NCBI GenBank assembly: GCA_009823395.1
Contig: CM020510.1
Span: 16,658,273-16,722,272 of the forward strand
Length of the DNA stretch: 64,000 nucleotides
From: Thamnaconus septentrionalis
Taxonomy: Eukaryota; Chordata; Actinopteri; Tetraodontiformes; Monacanthidae
Reading direction: 5' to 3'
The notes under the pieces were generated by a model. The model saw only the letters and a list, made by a program, of their open reading frames with translations. It had not been told where the DNA came from and did no database searches. Both the position numbers and the translations under genes were made by a program. Below, one piece after another: positions 21,730-32,176 of this stretch; within the stretch, counting starts at the first letter, position 1, and every line of letters begins with the position of its first letter.

Positions 21730-22945
21730 TGTAACGTTTCTAATTGTTGGAGTTGTTGGATTATTGCAAATTCACTCATGCGTGAGCATGTTTTTTTGTT
21801 TTTTTTGTTCCAGCAAATTTTAACGTGCTGCAACCAAAGCCTCCAGACCATTAATTGTTTATGTGAAATCAAATTTGAGTTTTAACTGTGAAAATTTTAA
21901 CTTTAAAAGTCTCAGATAAAAGCCAGTGTATTTACTTTTTACCTTCCTGACTCTAATGGAGCAGTCTCACACAGTTACACAAGCAACTTCAATCTCTATC
22001 TCCAGAAAACAGGATATTTAGCTCTTTGTGATGTCACAAAGTCCAGCTCTCCAAAACTGCATGTTTGAAAAGTACAGCAACCAAAAAAAGAGACTGGAGT
22101 TTTCTAATTTCTGGGGAGTTTAGTGACAGATGAGATATAATAGATATTACTGTATAAAAAGGCAAATTTCAATTTTGAAGTTTGTATCTGAATTTTGAGG
22201 TTGAATTCTGCAACTCCATGCTGTGACATTCCAAATATTTTGAATGTAAAAAGTTGACCACATTGAAATAAAAGGTTAGCATATGTTTTCAATATTGATT
22301 TTTTTATTTGCACATAAAACATTTTTTAGAAAGTTTACGTATTGAAATTAGAACAGGCTGGCATGTTGGTTGTATCAGTTAACAAATACAAGGTCATTCA
22401 CTGAATTATTTTGTTTAAAAATGCAGTTGAAGTTTTTTTTAATTGCACAAAAAAAATCATCTAACATTAAAAAAGGCAGCGGTAATATAAATTCAATAGA
22501 TTAGTCATTCATATCTGTGCACTGTCTATATGAAAAATGATGTATGGGTGTGATTAAAGTTGTTAGTCCTGCTCAACAATAACCAGGAGAAAACAGTGGC
22601 ATAACCTGCTCAAACCTCCCCTGGGGGGGTAAATAAATAAATACTATGCTTTGTAATACTCAGTAGGATGTTGTTCAAATGTACCGTTTCAAAAGCAGTG
22701 TGAGTAGCTCATTTAAACATGGTGGAGTCAAAGGTGTGAAATGTGATCTGTGGAGTCGCACAAGTCGAGTGCAAACAGACGTAAATGATACATGAGCCAT
22801 GAAGGCTTTCCCAGCGTTACAGTTCTGAGGCAACATTTTAGCCTATGTTCCCCATCAATATAAACATCATCAATGACGTACAGGGCGATCGGACATCTTC
22901 ACTCACGTATTTCCGTCGATTCCATCTCGGCGCGCGACGAGGCTC
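21730..22945. other. Convergent intergenic stretch, smc4 to trim59 copy A
   Basis: AT-rich sequence without coding potential. Reading the minus strand, AATAAA at 22303-22308 is a plausible poly(A) signal for trim59 copy A, giving a 3' UTR of about 640 bases. Nothing else was recognised. Confidence 0.45.
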
Positions 22946-25900
22946 TCAGAACAGAACCGCCAGCAGCTGGAACAGAGCTCGGCACTCTGAGAGGAGGTGG
23001 GAGCTCCACCTCCCTGCGGCGGCTCCCACCGCCGAGCAGGCCGAGTCTGCCGAGTCCCAGAGGGAGGAGAGCAGCTCGCTGCCCAGGCTGTGGACCAGCT
23101 GACTGCAGCGGGAGGCCAGCGAGAAGCCCAGCGACGCCCCGCCGACCGGGTCCGCCCAGACCACCGCCAGCAGCAGGAGGAACCCCAGCAGGACGGCGAC
23201 TGCAGTGGGCTGCAGGTGGCGCCACGGCCCCGCCACCCGGCCGCCGGGCCGCTCTGCCAGCGGAGCTGCGTCGGCGTCCGTATCTGAGCCGGTTCTGCCG
23301 CACTTGGCGCAGCAGCCCAGCCGCGGCACCGGCGCCTCCTCCAGCCTGCCGATGGTCACCGTGGGCCAGTGCTGCCGGAGGAAGTCGGCCGCCCGCGGGC
23401 TCACCGAGAGCTTGATGGGCGAGGGCAGCGGGCTGGAGGTGAACTCCTCCACCCGCTCCCGGAACAGGTGCACCTTCTCCAGGAAGGCCAGCGGTGACTC
23501 CTCGTCCTCCACCGAGGAGCACACTGACACCAGCTCCAGCTGCTCCTCCTGCAGCAGAGAGGGTGCAACCGGATTTAACAAATTACAATACTAATCTATG
23601 TTATAGAATGTTTAGATTCATTTCTATTTCTGAAACCATTTGAGTGGCTATTTATGACTCTGAAATCACATAGCGGATATGAAGAAATCCAAAAATGACT
23701 GATTAATTAACAGAATTGAAAGCCCTAAATATCAAACTGTTTGAAAAAGACTCACCCTAATAGTAATAATGACGGCATAAAATAAAAATAATAACACAAT
23801 AAAGTAATGATATAAACAATTTCACTCTTGTAAAAAGCCTATATTGTAAAAAAAAATAAATAAACAAAATACAACAACAACAAAAACATAAAAAGCTACA
23901 TGCAGTTTTCAGCGTCGTCCTACCATCTACATACCAATAAAGCACAAACATGTGCTACCAAACAATTCAATGCTAAGGATAGTGCAGCTTGCTAGAATGT
24001 AGCACAAACAGTCATTTTCAAGAAAATAAAAAAACAGAAGAAAAGCCGGGACATTCTTGCCTTTAATAATATGTACTTCCTTTGTTATGTCGTCCTTGTT
24101 TTTGCCAAGCGGAGGTTCGGTGCTCATGTTGTGCAGGGAACCAGCTTGTTTTTCGTGCTTTCGTTTTGTTTTTTTTGACATGCAGCGCAAAACTACAACA
24201 TCTGGCGCTGAGTCTTTTTTTTTTTTTTTTTTTTACGCTCTTGAGATCTTTGGAAAGATTTGGTTTAATCCCTGACAAAAACAGTCTTGCTTTATGTGGC
24301 CTTAATAACAGCCAAGGCACCGAAACATTTGTCTTTGTTTGATGTATTAAGAGACCAGAGGGTCTTATTACCTCTTTGACCACAAATTCCCAACACTCCT
24401 GGGTCATAAAGTGCCACTTTAGGTAAAAACAGACGCACACCTGGAGTTCCTTGACTCTGTCGATGAGCGGGTCGAAGGCCTGAGACACGTCCGCTGCGGC
24501 TTTATCCAGAGCGTCCAAGAAGGCGCGTTTCTTCCTGGCTAGCGCCGCCTCCAGCGTCTCAAAATACTGACTGACTTCCTGTCGGTCCCGCCGCACCAGG
24601 TCCTCACAGCAGCTCCTCTCCTCATCCAGCTGCTGCCCGAGCTCACACACCTGACAGGGGGAACAAATGGATTTGAAAAATGTGTTTCCTTTCGCTGTTC
24701 AGCTCGTCTCGAGCAAAGCCCCTTGTAATAATGATGCAGCTTGTCACTATCTGACTCAAGTCCAACATTCAGCTCCTATATAGTCGCATTTGGGTTAAAA
24801 ACGGGAGGCTTGGCAAAGACAAAAAAAAAAAAAAAAAATGACTCCGGGAGAGGGTTGCTTCTACACTGCATCCACACTGTGCTCAAGAACAGAGGAACTG
24901 GACCTAAAACTCATCAGAAATTTGTCTCATAATGGTGAATAGCAGCAAAAAAAAAAAATGCTTTAATTTTGGAAGAATACTGAAGACCCCACAGTGAAGC
25001 TGTGGATCAAGGATTTAACAGAGAAACTCCACAAAGAACGAATCAAACTAAAGAATTTCCTCAAGATTTGGTCACCAGTTACTTATTTTCTTGAGAAATA
25101 CTCTATATAAACTTCAAGTCATACTGGGGGGGCTGATAGTTTGGGTGTTTTATTGTATTTATTTTTCCCGTCTCCCTAATCTGGAATTCTCTGCACCTGC
25201 AGTGGTCTTTTGAATGTACGTTTTTTTTTGCATGTTTTTCAAATACTGCAAAAAATCTGACGCAGTCTTCATGCAGACTTTGGCTGGCTATAAACTAAGC
25301 TTCAAATAAAAAAAATATTTGACACAAATGAGTCACTCTGTGGCCTCAGACATTCGCAGACGCGAAGTGAAAACACCAGTAAGGCTCCACATGCAATGGA
25401 GAGGAGATCCAGCACCTGTGACCACCTGCTCTCCGACAGTGTGGCCAGCAGCAGGGCCGGGGTCTGCCTCTCCCGGTCGAACGCCGCCTGCAGGTCGTCG
25501 ATGACGTGGCCCTGGTGCCGCCCCACCGTCAGACAGAGGCCGCAGATGAGCTGCCGATCCTGGACGCAGTACATGTTGAGGGGCTGCATGGGGTGCTCCT
25601 GGCAGGACTGGGGCCTCGGCTCGCCGGCGCTCTGGTACTGAGGGTGAGGTAGTGATGTGCGAATCAATACTACAGTATCGCTACTTCCGCTACTTCCTGT
25701 TTAAACGACTTATTCCGCACCGGTTACAGGGACTATTATTACAATTACTACTACCTGCTAGACTGCGTTGTTTTTAGTTGGACTATATTTTCAGTGATCT
25801 TTGTTGCCATTGATCTATTCATTAAAGAATAAGAAAGATAATCTGTGTTTTAGTGTAATTGTGTAGTTATAATTTGAAAAACTCAATTTTTAAAATTCCC

Positions 25901-26461
25901 TTCCCTTAAAGTTCTGTACGAAAAAGTATCGGTATGAGCAATATCACCTTTGGTTTTACTAGGTATTGCATCAAAATGAAAATCAGTGGTATTGCACATC
26001 ACTAACACACACACACACAAACAGGAATTTCCACAGATTTCAAGTATCGGTATCGGATGGGTATCGACGATGGAAGCGCAAATTTTTCCTCAGCATCAGA
26101 TCGGAAAGAAGATTGCCAGTATGGAACATCGCTAGAGTGAGGCAAGAGGGTGTGACGGTGCTTAGTGAAAGGGTATTTTCTTTGGGAATGCATCCAACGC
26201 TCCTACTTTTTCAACGATGGCGCGCAGGGACACGTTGGAGGGAAGGGCGTCGACGCCCGACGGTGCCAGCTCCACCACGCTGCGACAGTTGGGGCACTTG
26301 AGGGGCAGACGGAGGGGCCGCCAGATGGAGTTGTTGGCCGAGGCCTGGAGCAAAGAGTCCAGGCAGCTCTTGCAGAAGGTGTGCGAGCAGGGCAGCACAC
26401 GCGGGTCACAGAACAGGGAGTAGCACACGGAGCAGGTGAGGTCCTCCTCCAGGAAGTCCAT
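22946..26461 (-). CDS. trim59: TRIM59 copy A (RING, B-box, coiled coil, membrane segment)
   Basis: Tripartite-motif protein 59, an E3 ubiquitin ligase anchored in ER/intracellular membranes in mammals. Coding exons in transcription order: 26461-26207, 25637-25416, 24650-24441, 23548-22946. All junctions are phase 0 and give 429 aa (human 403). The RING finger has C10, C13, C25, H27, C30, C33, C56, C59. The B-box 2 (about 97-129) has C97, H100, C109, C117, C120, H126, H129. Exon 3 forms the coiled coil (~160-229). Exon 4 keeps the LEKV block and has a hydrophobic helix at about 344-360 (AVAVLLGFLLLLAVVW) as expected for TRIM59. The tail after it is longer than in human and poorly conserved. 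Intron 1 carries a hAT MITE absent from copy B. This copy keeps all family domains and is the likely functional ancestor-like gene. Confidence 0.93.
25650..26134 (-). mobile_element. hAT-like MITE in intron 1 of trim59 copy A
   Basis: Copy B has an 88-base intron here and copy A has 569; the extra length is this insertion. Left end TAGTGATGTGCG; right end, in reverse complement, TAGCGATGTTCC. Imperfect 8-bp target repeats GGGTGAGG (25642-25649) and GAGTGAGG (26135-26142) flank it. An inner pair, TAGTGATGTGC at 25650 and GCACATCACTA at 25994-26004, is a perfect 11-bp inverted repeat. It is followed by a CA run and ATCGGT repeats, which suggests a composite structure. Confidence 0.75.
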
Positions 26462-26486
26462 GATGCGAGGGAGCCAGAGTCCAGAG

Positions 26487-27480
26487 TCTGCAGGGTTTGG
26501 CGAGAGAAGGATCTGGGTTTGAAAAAGGAAATGTGGGCCCCTTGTTCACCATAAAATAATTGAACACAAGAAGCCTCAATGTGTTGGTTGCTGTAATCTA
26601 ACCTGGTAAGGACAGAAATTAAATTGACAAATTTTTTGACATAAGAGTCAATTATTGTTTTATTTTTTAAAGTTGCCACTGTAATTAATTTGAGAACAAA
26701 TAATAAAACTTGAGATCACAGCGTTGCATTCCTCTAAAATCTGTTTCATTAATCCATAATGCAGTACTATACTCACTGTTTGTTAAAGTGAAGAGTTTTT
26801 ACAGAAATTGTCCCTTAAAAGCTGGACTTTGATAGGAAAGTATCGTAATGCGCTTCATACTGGTTGCTAATGCGTTTTTGCACCTGGGCGTATGACAAAT
26901 TAACACAAATGCAACTCACTTCATTGTGTTTAACTAAAAAGTGCGGGATTGTAGATACTGGAGGGGGACGAACGGCCCTAACTGGGGTAACTGCCCTCTC
27001 CAATCTGTTACGATGTGTCTCCTCTTTCCAGTGACAAGCAGCGACTGTAAACAACAGGCCTTGTGTTTGCAGCCACTCAGTCCCAGCGCACACAGGCACA
27101 GAACAGCAGTTTGAAAATGTTGAGTTGTGCGACGCCCTCACAGGTCAACACAGGTGTCGTGTCGCGACTCAATTGACAAAAACCCATTAGTCGTTTGTTA
27201 AAAGTGCATAGAACTAAACTAAAGTTGGTGACAACAAGTAATAGTCAGGTTTTATTTGAATAAACTCAGAAATGCTTACCTTCGGCTGAATAAATTTCAC
27301 GTTTGTTTGTTTGTTTGTTTGTTTGTTTGTTTTACACGACCGCGGGACAACCAGCAAAAACAGCGAGCGCTCGGAGCTTCGAGTCCAAAACACTTTTTCA
27401 TTTCCTGTTCCCTCGTGCTGCGTTCAAGAGCACCATGAACTGTTGATAGGCGCTGACGTAAAAGGCGATATGCGCAAAGT
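26487..27480 (-). promoter_or_regulatory. 5' non-coding exon, leader intron and promoter of trim59 copy A
   Basis: A leader intron runs from the donor AAG|GTAAGC (last exon base 27280) to the acceptor CCCTGCAG|ACTCTGG (first base 26487), 26 bases upstream of the ATG. The same two sites exist for copy B. Upstream, 27449-27468 holds GGCGCTGACGTAAAAGGCGA, shared with copy B at 31660-31679. It contains a CRE/ATF-type site (TTACGTCA on the minus strand). The transcription start is probably between 27300 and 27450. A (GTTT)n run lies at 27301-27333. Confidence 0.6.
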
Positions 27481-28035
27481 ACGTGAGAAACATTCGTAAT
27501 ATCTGAAACCATTAACATCTACATTCATTAAAAAAAAACTATATGTAAAGAAATTTCAACTAAAGTTAGTGACAAGAGTTGGAAAAATCTTCTTCATCTT
27601 TCATTCTTAACACCCACATTTCCGTCGCAATTATTTCCGACTGTCGTGAAGCCAACACTGTGCGCATGCGTATAATAGAGTCCAGCGTCCAATCACTTAC
27701 TTCTCCTCAATTTGAATTCAGGATTGGTGGCGTCACAGGGAGATTTCTGAGAATATTTTGAAGTTTGTTTTTGTTTTGTTTTAATTTGAGAAGTAAATTA
27801 TTGTAAAAACCAGTTTCCGTACCACTTAAAAAACACAACAAATCACACAGTAGTTTCATTTGGGTTTGACTGTTTATTTTACCTTTAGACAACCTGTCCT
27901 GCAGTCTATCTCTCCCCCAATTTTTTTGGAGGCCCACCAACTTTTCATTTTTCTTTTTTTTCTTATTTTTTTACGCCTTCCACGTCAAAGTTTGAGATTT
28001 GAAACCACGTTTGCTAATAAGGAATGCTGCAAAAA

Positions 28036-28555
28036 AGAAAGCGTATGAAGCGTATGAAATGCAGAGGAAAAGAGAGGAATAAATGGGGTTTTGTCACATC
28101 CTGGAGGGCCCTATAGCCATTTAAGATTTGTTTTTACCTCTAGGTGGCGCTCTGGAGCAGCTGGAGTTTAAAATTCTTTATCAGATGTAAACTTTTTATA
28201 GACATGTGTGCAAACTGGTAAGGATTGAAGCACGCTCAGTAGGCCAAATTGGGGTTCAAAGTTGCTGAAGGAGAAGAAGAAAAAAAAAAAGAAACATACG
28301 AAATAGAACAGGGGTCTTCGCCCTTGCGATAGGCTTGCTCTGTCCAAGATCAGGTCTATCGCAAGGGCTCAGTCCCTAACTAGTTATAATGTCAGCTACT
28401 TAGAACACACAAATCCACTTTTACTTTTACAATTTAAACTACTGAAATTCACAGAACTTCAAAGTAGTACACATACAAACAACCTTGAAAAGTTTCTGCA
28501 TATCCATCACCGGTGTCAAAATATGTCAGGAAATCCAGCAAATTCCAAATATCAA
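28036..28555. other. Spacer between the trim59 copies
   Basis: Single-copy sequence between the two duplicated units. It includes a 13-bp perfect stem-loop (28320-28368) and, at 28449-28560 on the minus strand, an open frame that continues copy B in another reading frame. No gene was recognised otherwise. Confidence 0.5.
28320..28368. repeat. Perfect 13-bp inverted repeat with 23-base loop
   Basis: GCCCTTGCGATAG at 28320-28332 and CTATCGCAAGGGC at 28356-28368 are exact complements. The spacing is compatible with an RNA hairpin or the core of a small inverted-repeat element. No neighbouring terminal repeats were seen. Confidence 0.85.
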
Positions 28556-30617
28556 TCAGTGGCACCACATCCCCAGTGCCCGAGGCCTGGGCAGCTTTGC
28601 TGCTACTGCTGCCGCCGCCGCCACCGCTCCCGCCTCTATCGCCGCCACCGCGTCCGAGTCCGGGCCAGTTGTGCCACAATTGGCGGAGCAGACCAACCGG
28701 CCTGGCACTGGTGCCTCCTCCAGCCTGCCGATGGTCACCGAGGGCCAGTGCTGCTGGAGGAAGTCGGCCGCCCGCGGACTCACCGAGAGCTTGATGGGCG
28801 AGGACAGCGGGCTGGAGGTGAACTCCTCCACTTGCTCCCGGAACAGGTGCACCTTCTCCAGGAAGGCCAGCGGTGACTTCTCCTTCTCCACTGAGGAGCC
28901 CACTGACACCAGCTCCAGCTGCTCCTCCTGCAGCAGAGAAGCGGAAGCTCAGCGCTCATGTTGTACAGGGAGCCAGCTTGTTTTTTTTTTTTTGGTTTTT
29001 TTGGAGATGCAGCGCAAAACTTTTTTCATATTTGTTTAACGCTCTTGAGATCTTTGCCAAGGCACCAAAATACTTTCTTTGTTTGTTGTATTAAGAGACC
29101 AAAAGGTCATTGACCTAAAATTCCCAACACTCCTGGGTCATAAAGTGCCACTTTAGGTTATAACAGACACATACCTGGAGTTCCTTGACTCTGTCGATGA
29201 GTGGGTCGAAGGCCTGAGACACGTCTTCTGCTGCTTTATCCAGAGCGTCCAGGAAGGCACGCTTTTTTTTGGCTAGCACCACCTCCAGCGTCTCAAAATA
29301 CTGACTGACTTCCTGTCGGTCCCATCTCAACAGGTCCTCACAGCAGCTCTTCTCCTCCTTCAGCTGCTGCCCGAGCTCACACACCTGACAGTGGGAGCAA
29401 ATGGATTTGAAAAAATGTGTTTCCTTTCGCTGTTCAGCTCGTCTCGAGCAAAGCCCCCTGCAATAATGACACAACTCATCATTATCTGACTCAAGTCCAA
29501 CAGTCAGCTCCTATGGTTGCATTTGGGTTTAAAACGTGAGGGTTGGCAAAGAAAAAAATAAAACAAAAACAATGACTTTATTGTTTGACCCTGGTAAGGC
29601 CTGCTGCCACACTATGTCCAAAAACAGAAGAAGCTGTGCCTCAAGACACGTCAGCAATTTATCTCATATGAGCTGATGGCAGCTTAAAAAAATGTACATT
29701 TTGGAAGAATACTGAAGCTCCTACAGTAAAGTTGTGGATCATGGATTGACACACGCAGATATTTTTTGAATGACAGAATGAAATATTTTTTATCTAAAGA
29801 TTTGGTCACCACTTATTTCTTTTCTTGAAAAATGCCCAATATAAACTTGAGATTTACAAGTGTTACTGGGGGAGGTGGCGGGTGGGGTGTCATTGTACTG
29901 TTATATAGTATTATTTCCTTTTTTTCACCTTGAAAGGGACTGTTCCTGTCTCCCTCCTCTCCTTTGATTATGTAATTTATCTGTGTTTGCAGCAGTGTTT
30001 TGAACATACGTTTTGTAAGAAACACCATTAAGGCTCCACAAGCAATGGAGAAGAGATCCAGCACCTGTGACCACCTGCTCTCCGAGAGTCCGGCCAGCAG
30101 CTGGGCCGGGGTCTGCCTCTCCCGGTCGAGCACTGCCTGCAGGTCGCCGATGTCGTGGCCCTGGTGTCGCCCCACCGTCAGACAGAGGCCGCAGATGAGC
30201 TGCCGATCCTGGACGCAGTACATGTTGAGGGGCTGCATGGGGTGCTCCTGGCAGGACTGGGGCCTCGCCTTGGAGGATCTGTGGTACTGAGGCGGACAAA
30301 CAGAGAGTGAAGCAAGAGTGTGACAGTGCTTAATGTAAGGGGATTTTCTTTCAAAATGTTTCTAATGCTCCTACTTTTTCAACGATGGCCCGCAGTACCC
30401 TGTTAGTCGGCAGGGCGTCGACGCCCGACGGTGCCAGCTCCACCACGGTGCGACAGTTGGGGCACTTCAGTCTCAAGTGGCGCCGTTTGGATGCCGAGGC
30501 ATGGAGCACAGAGTCCAGGCAGCTCTTGCAGAAGGTGTGCGAGCAGGGCAGCACGCGCGGGTCACAGAACAGGGAGTAGCACACGGCGCAAGTGAGGTCC
30601 TCCTCCAGGAAGTCCAT
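28556..30617 (-). CDS. TRIM59 copy B, C-terminally altered
   Basis: Tandem paralogue of copy A. Coding exons: 30617-30375, 30286-30065, 29384-29175, 28927-28556. All junctions are phase 0 and give 348 aa. The RING keeps all metal ligands (C10, C13, C25, H27, C30, C33, C52, C55), but the loop before the last pair is four residues shorter (ASASKRRHLRLKC instead of ASANNSIWRPLRLPLKC). B-box and coiled coil are intact. Exon 4 follows copy A through LEEAPVP, then turns into an Ala-rich tail (AGAVAAAAAVAAK) coded by a GCC-type repeat. It stops before the membrane helix. The product is therefore predicted to be soluble. It is more likely a diverged functional duplicate than a dead gene, since no internal stop or broken splice site is seen. 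A frame shift in the GCC repeat would extend the frame to 28449. Confidence 0.85.
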
Positions 30618-30635
30618 GATGCGAGTGAGACAGAG

Positions 30636-31474
30636 TCTGCAGGGTTTGGCGAGAGACGGATCTGACAGGACAGCGCAGTGGGTTTGAAATAGGAAATGTG
30701 GCAGACGTTCACCATGAAATAATTAAACACAAGAATCCTCAATGTGGCGGTTGCTGTGATTTAACCTGGTCACGAAAGAAATTAAGTTTACTAGTTTTTT
30801 TTTGACATAAGAGTCAATTATTGTTTGTTATAAGCTGTGGTTGTTATTAATTTAATAACAAATAATAAAACTAGAGATCACAGTATTTAATTCCTGTAAA
30901 ATCTGTTTCATTAATCTTAAATGTATATATATACTATACTATATACTATACTATATATATTTACTGTTTGTGAAACTGAAGTTTTTTTTATAGAAATTGT
31001 CCCTTAAAAGCTAGAATTCAATAGGATTGTATAATAATGCGCTTCATATTGGTTGTTAATGCTTTTTTTTGCACCTGGGTGTATGACAAATTATTACAAA
31101 TGCAGCTCAATTCATTGTGTTTGACTGAAACTTTTCGGATAGTAGATGCTGGATGGGGATGAACAGCCCTAACTGGCGCAACTGTCTACTCTAATCCCTT
31201 ATTGTCACAATGGGTCTCTCCTCTTTGTAGTTACAAGCAGCGACAAGGCTGGCACAAACACAAGTTTGGGAATGTTGAGCTGTGCAACGCACTCACAGGT
31301 CACACAGGTGTCGTGTCGCGATTCAATCAACGAAAACGCATTAGCCGTTTGTGAATGTTTAGAACTAAACTTAAGTTATTTACAACTGCATGCATTATAT
31401 GTGTAGTGACCCTTTCAATGTAGGTGCGACGATAATCAACGGAGTTCATACGTTATTTGTTTAAAATGGTACTG

Positions 31475-31511
<37 letters not shown>

Positions 31512-31700
31512 GGCTTTTATTTATGTAAACTCTTAAATGCTTACCTTCTGCTGACTGCGTGACCGACTTAAAGTGACCCAAAAACAGCACGCGCCCCGAG
31601 CTTTAGTCTTCATTTCCTATTCGCACGCGCCGCGTTCAAGAGCATCGTGAACTGTGAAAGGCGCTGACGTAAAAGGCGAAATGCGAGCCCATTAGAAACA
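30636..31700 (-). promoter_or_regulatory. 5' non-coding exon, leader intron and promoter of trim59 copy B
   Basis: Donor AAG|GTAAGC (last exon base 31545) and acceptor CCCTGCAG|ACTCTG (first exon base 30636) mirror copy A. The 20-mer with the TGACGTAA core lies at 31660-31679. An (AAT)n microsatellite at 31475-31511 sits just inside the leader intron and is absent from copy A. Confidence 0.6.
31475..31511. repeat. (ATA)n microsatellite
   Basis: About 12 ATA units lie in the leader intron of trim59 copy B. Confidence 0.9.
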
Positions 31701-32176
31701 TTCTTTAACATCTACAATTCACATCGGCGTTCAGTAAAAGAAATAAGTACAAACGTTAGTGACAAGAGTTTGGAGGAAAAGTTAAATCGGAACACCTACA
31801 TTTCCGTCGCAAATATTTCCGACTGTCGTGAAGCCAACACAGCGCGCATTCGTACGATTGAGTTCAATGTCCCATCACTTAACTCCTCCTCAATTTGAAT
31901 TCAGGATCGGTGGCGTCACACGGAAATTTCTGATAACGTTTGGCAAGTAAATTATTATAAAACCAGTTTCCGTACCACTTAAGAAACACAACAGATGACA
32001 CAGTAGTTTCATTTGGGTTTGACTATTTATTTTGCTTGAAGACAACCTATCCTGCAGTCTATCTTTCCCCCCAATATTTTTGGGGGCCCACCAATTTTTC
32101 ATTTTTTATTTTTTTTTAAACCTTCCACGTCAAAGTTTAAGATTTGAAACCACATGTTTGCTAACAAGGAATGCTG

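Larger units (their letters stand above)
23290..28035. repeat. Duplication unit 1 (trim59 copy A and upstream flank)
   Basis: Exons, introns, leader exon and about 600 bases beyond the promoter are homologous to 28600-32176. Upstream anchors: TTTGAATTCAGGATTGGTGG at 27713 versus the same with one change at 31892, and GGAATGCTGCAAAAAA at 28020 versus 32169. Homology ends at about 28035. Toward the 3' end of the gene it fades inside exon 4, near 23290. Confidence 0.85.
28600..32176. repeat. Duplication unit 2 (trim59 copy B and upstream flank)
   Basis: Second copy of the unit at 23290-28035, in the same orientation. It is shorter because copy A gained a MITE in intron 1 and has about 550 extra bases in the last intron (23560-24110). 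The upstream end coincides with an A run at 32176-32205, next to the kpna4 3' end. Confidence 0.85.

Noticed and set aside
22873..23594. Several long plus-strand frames
   Set aside because: Antisense to the GC-rich last exon of trim59 copy A, whose frame, acceptor and membrane helix are convincing.
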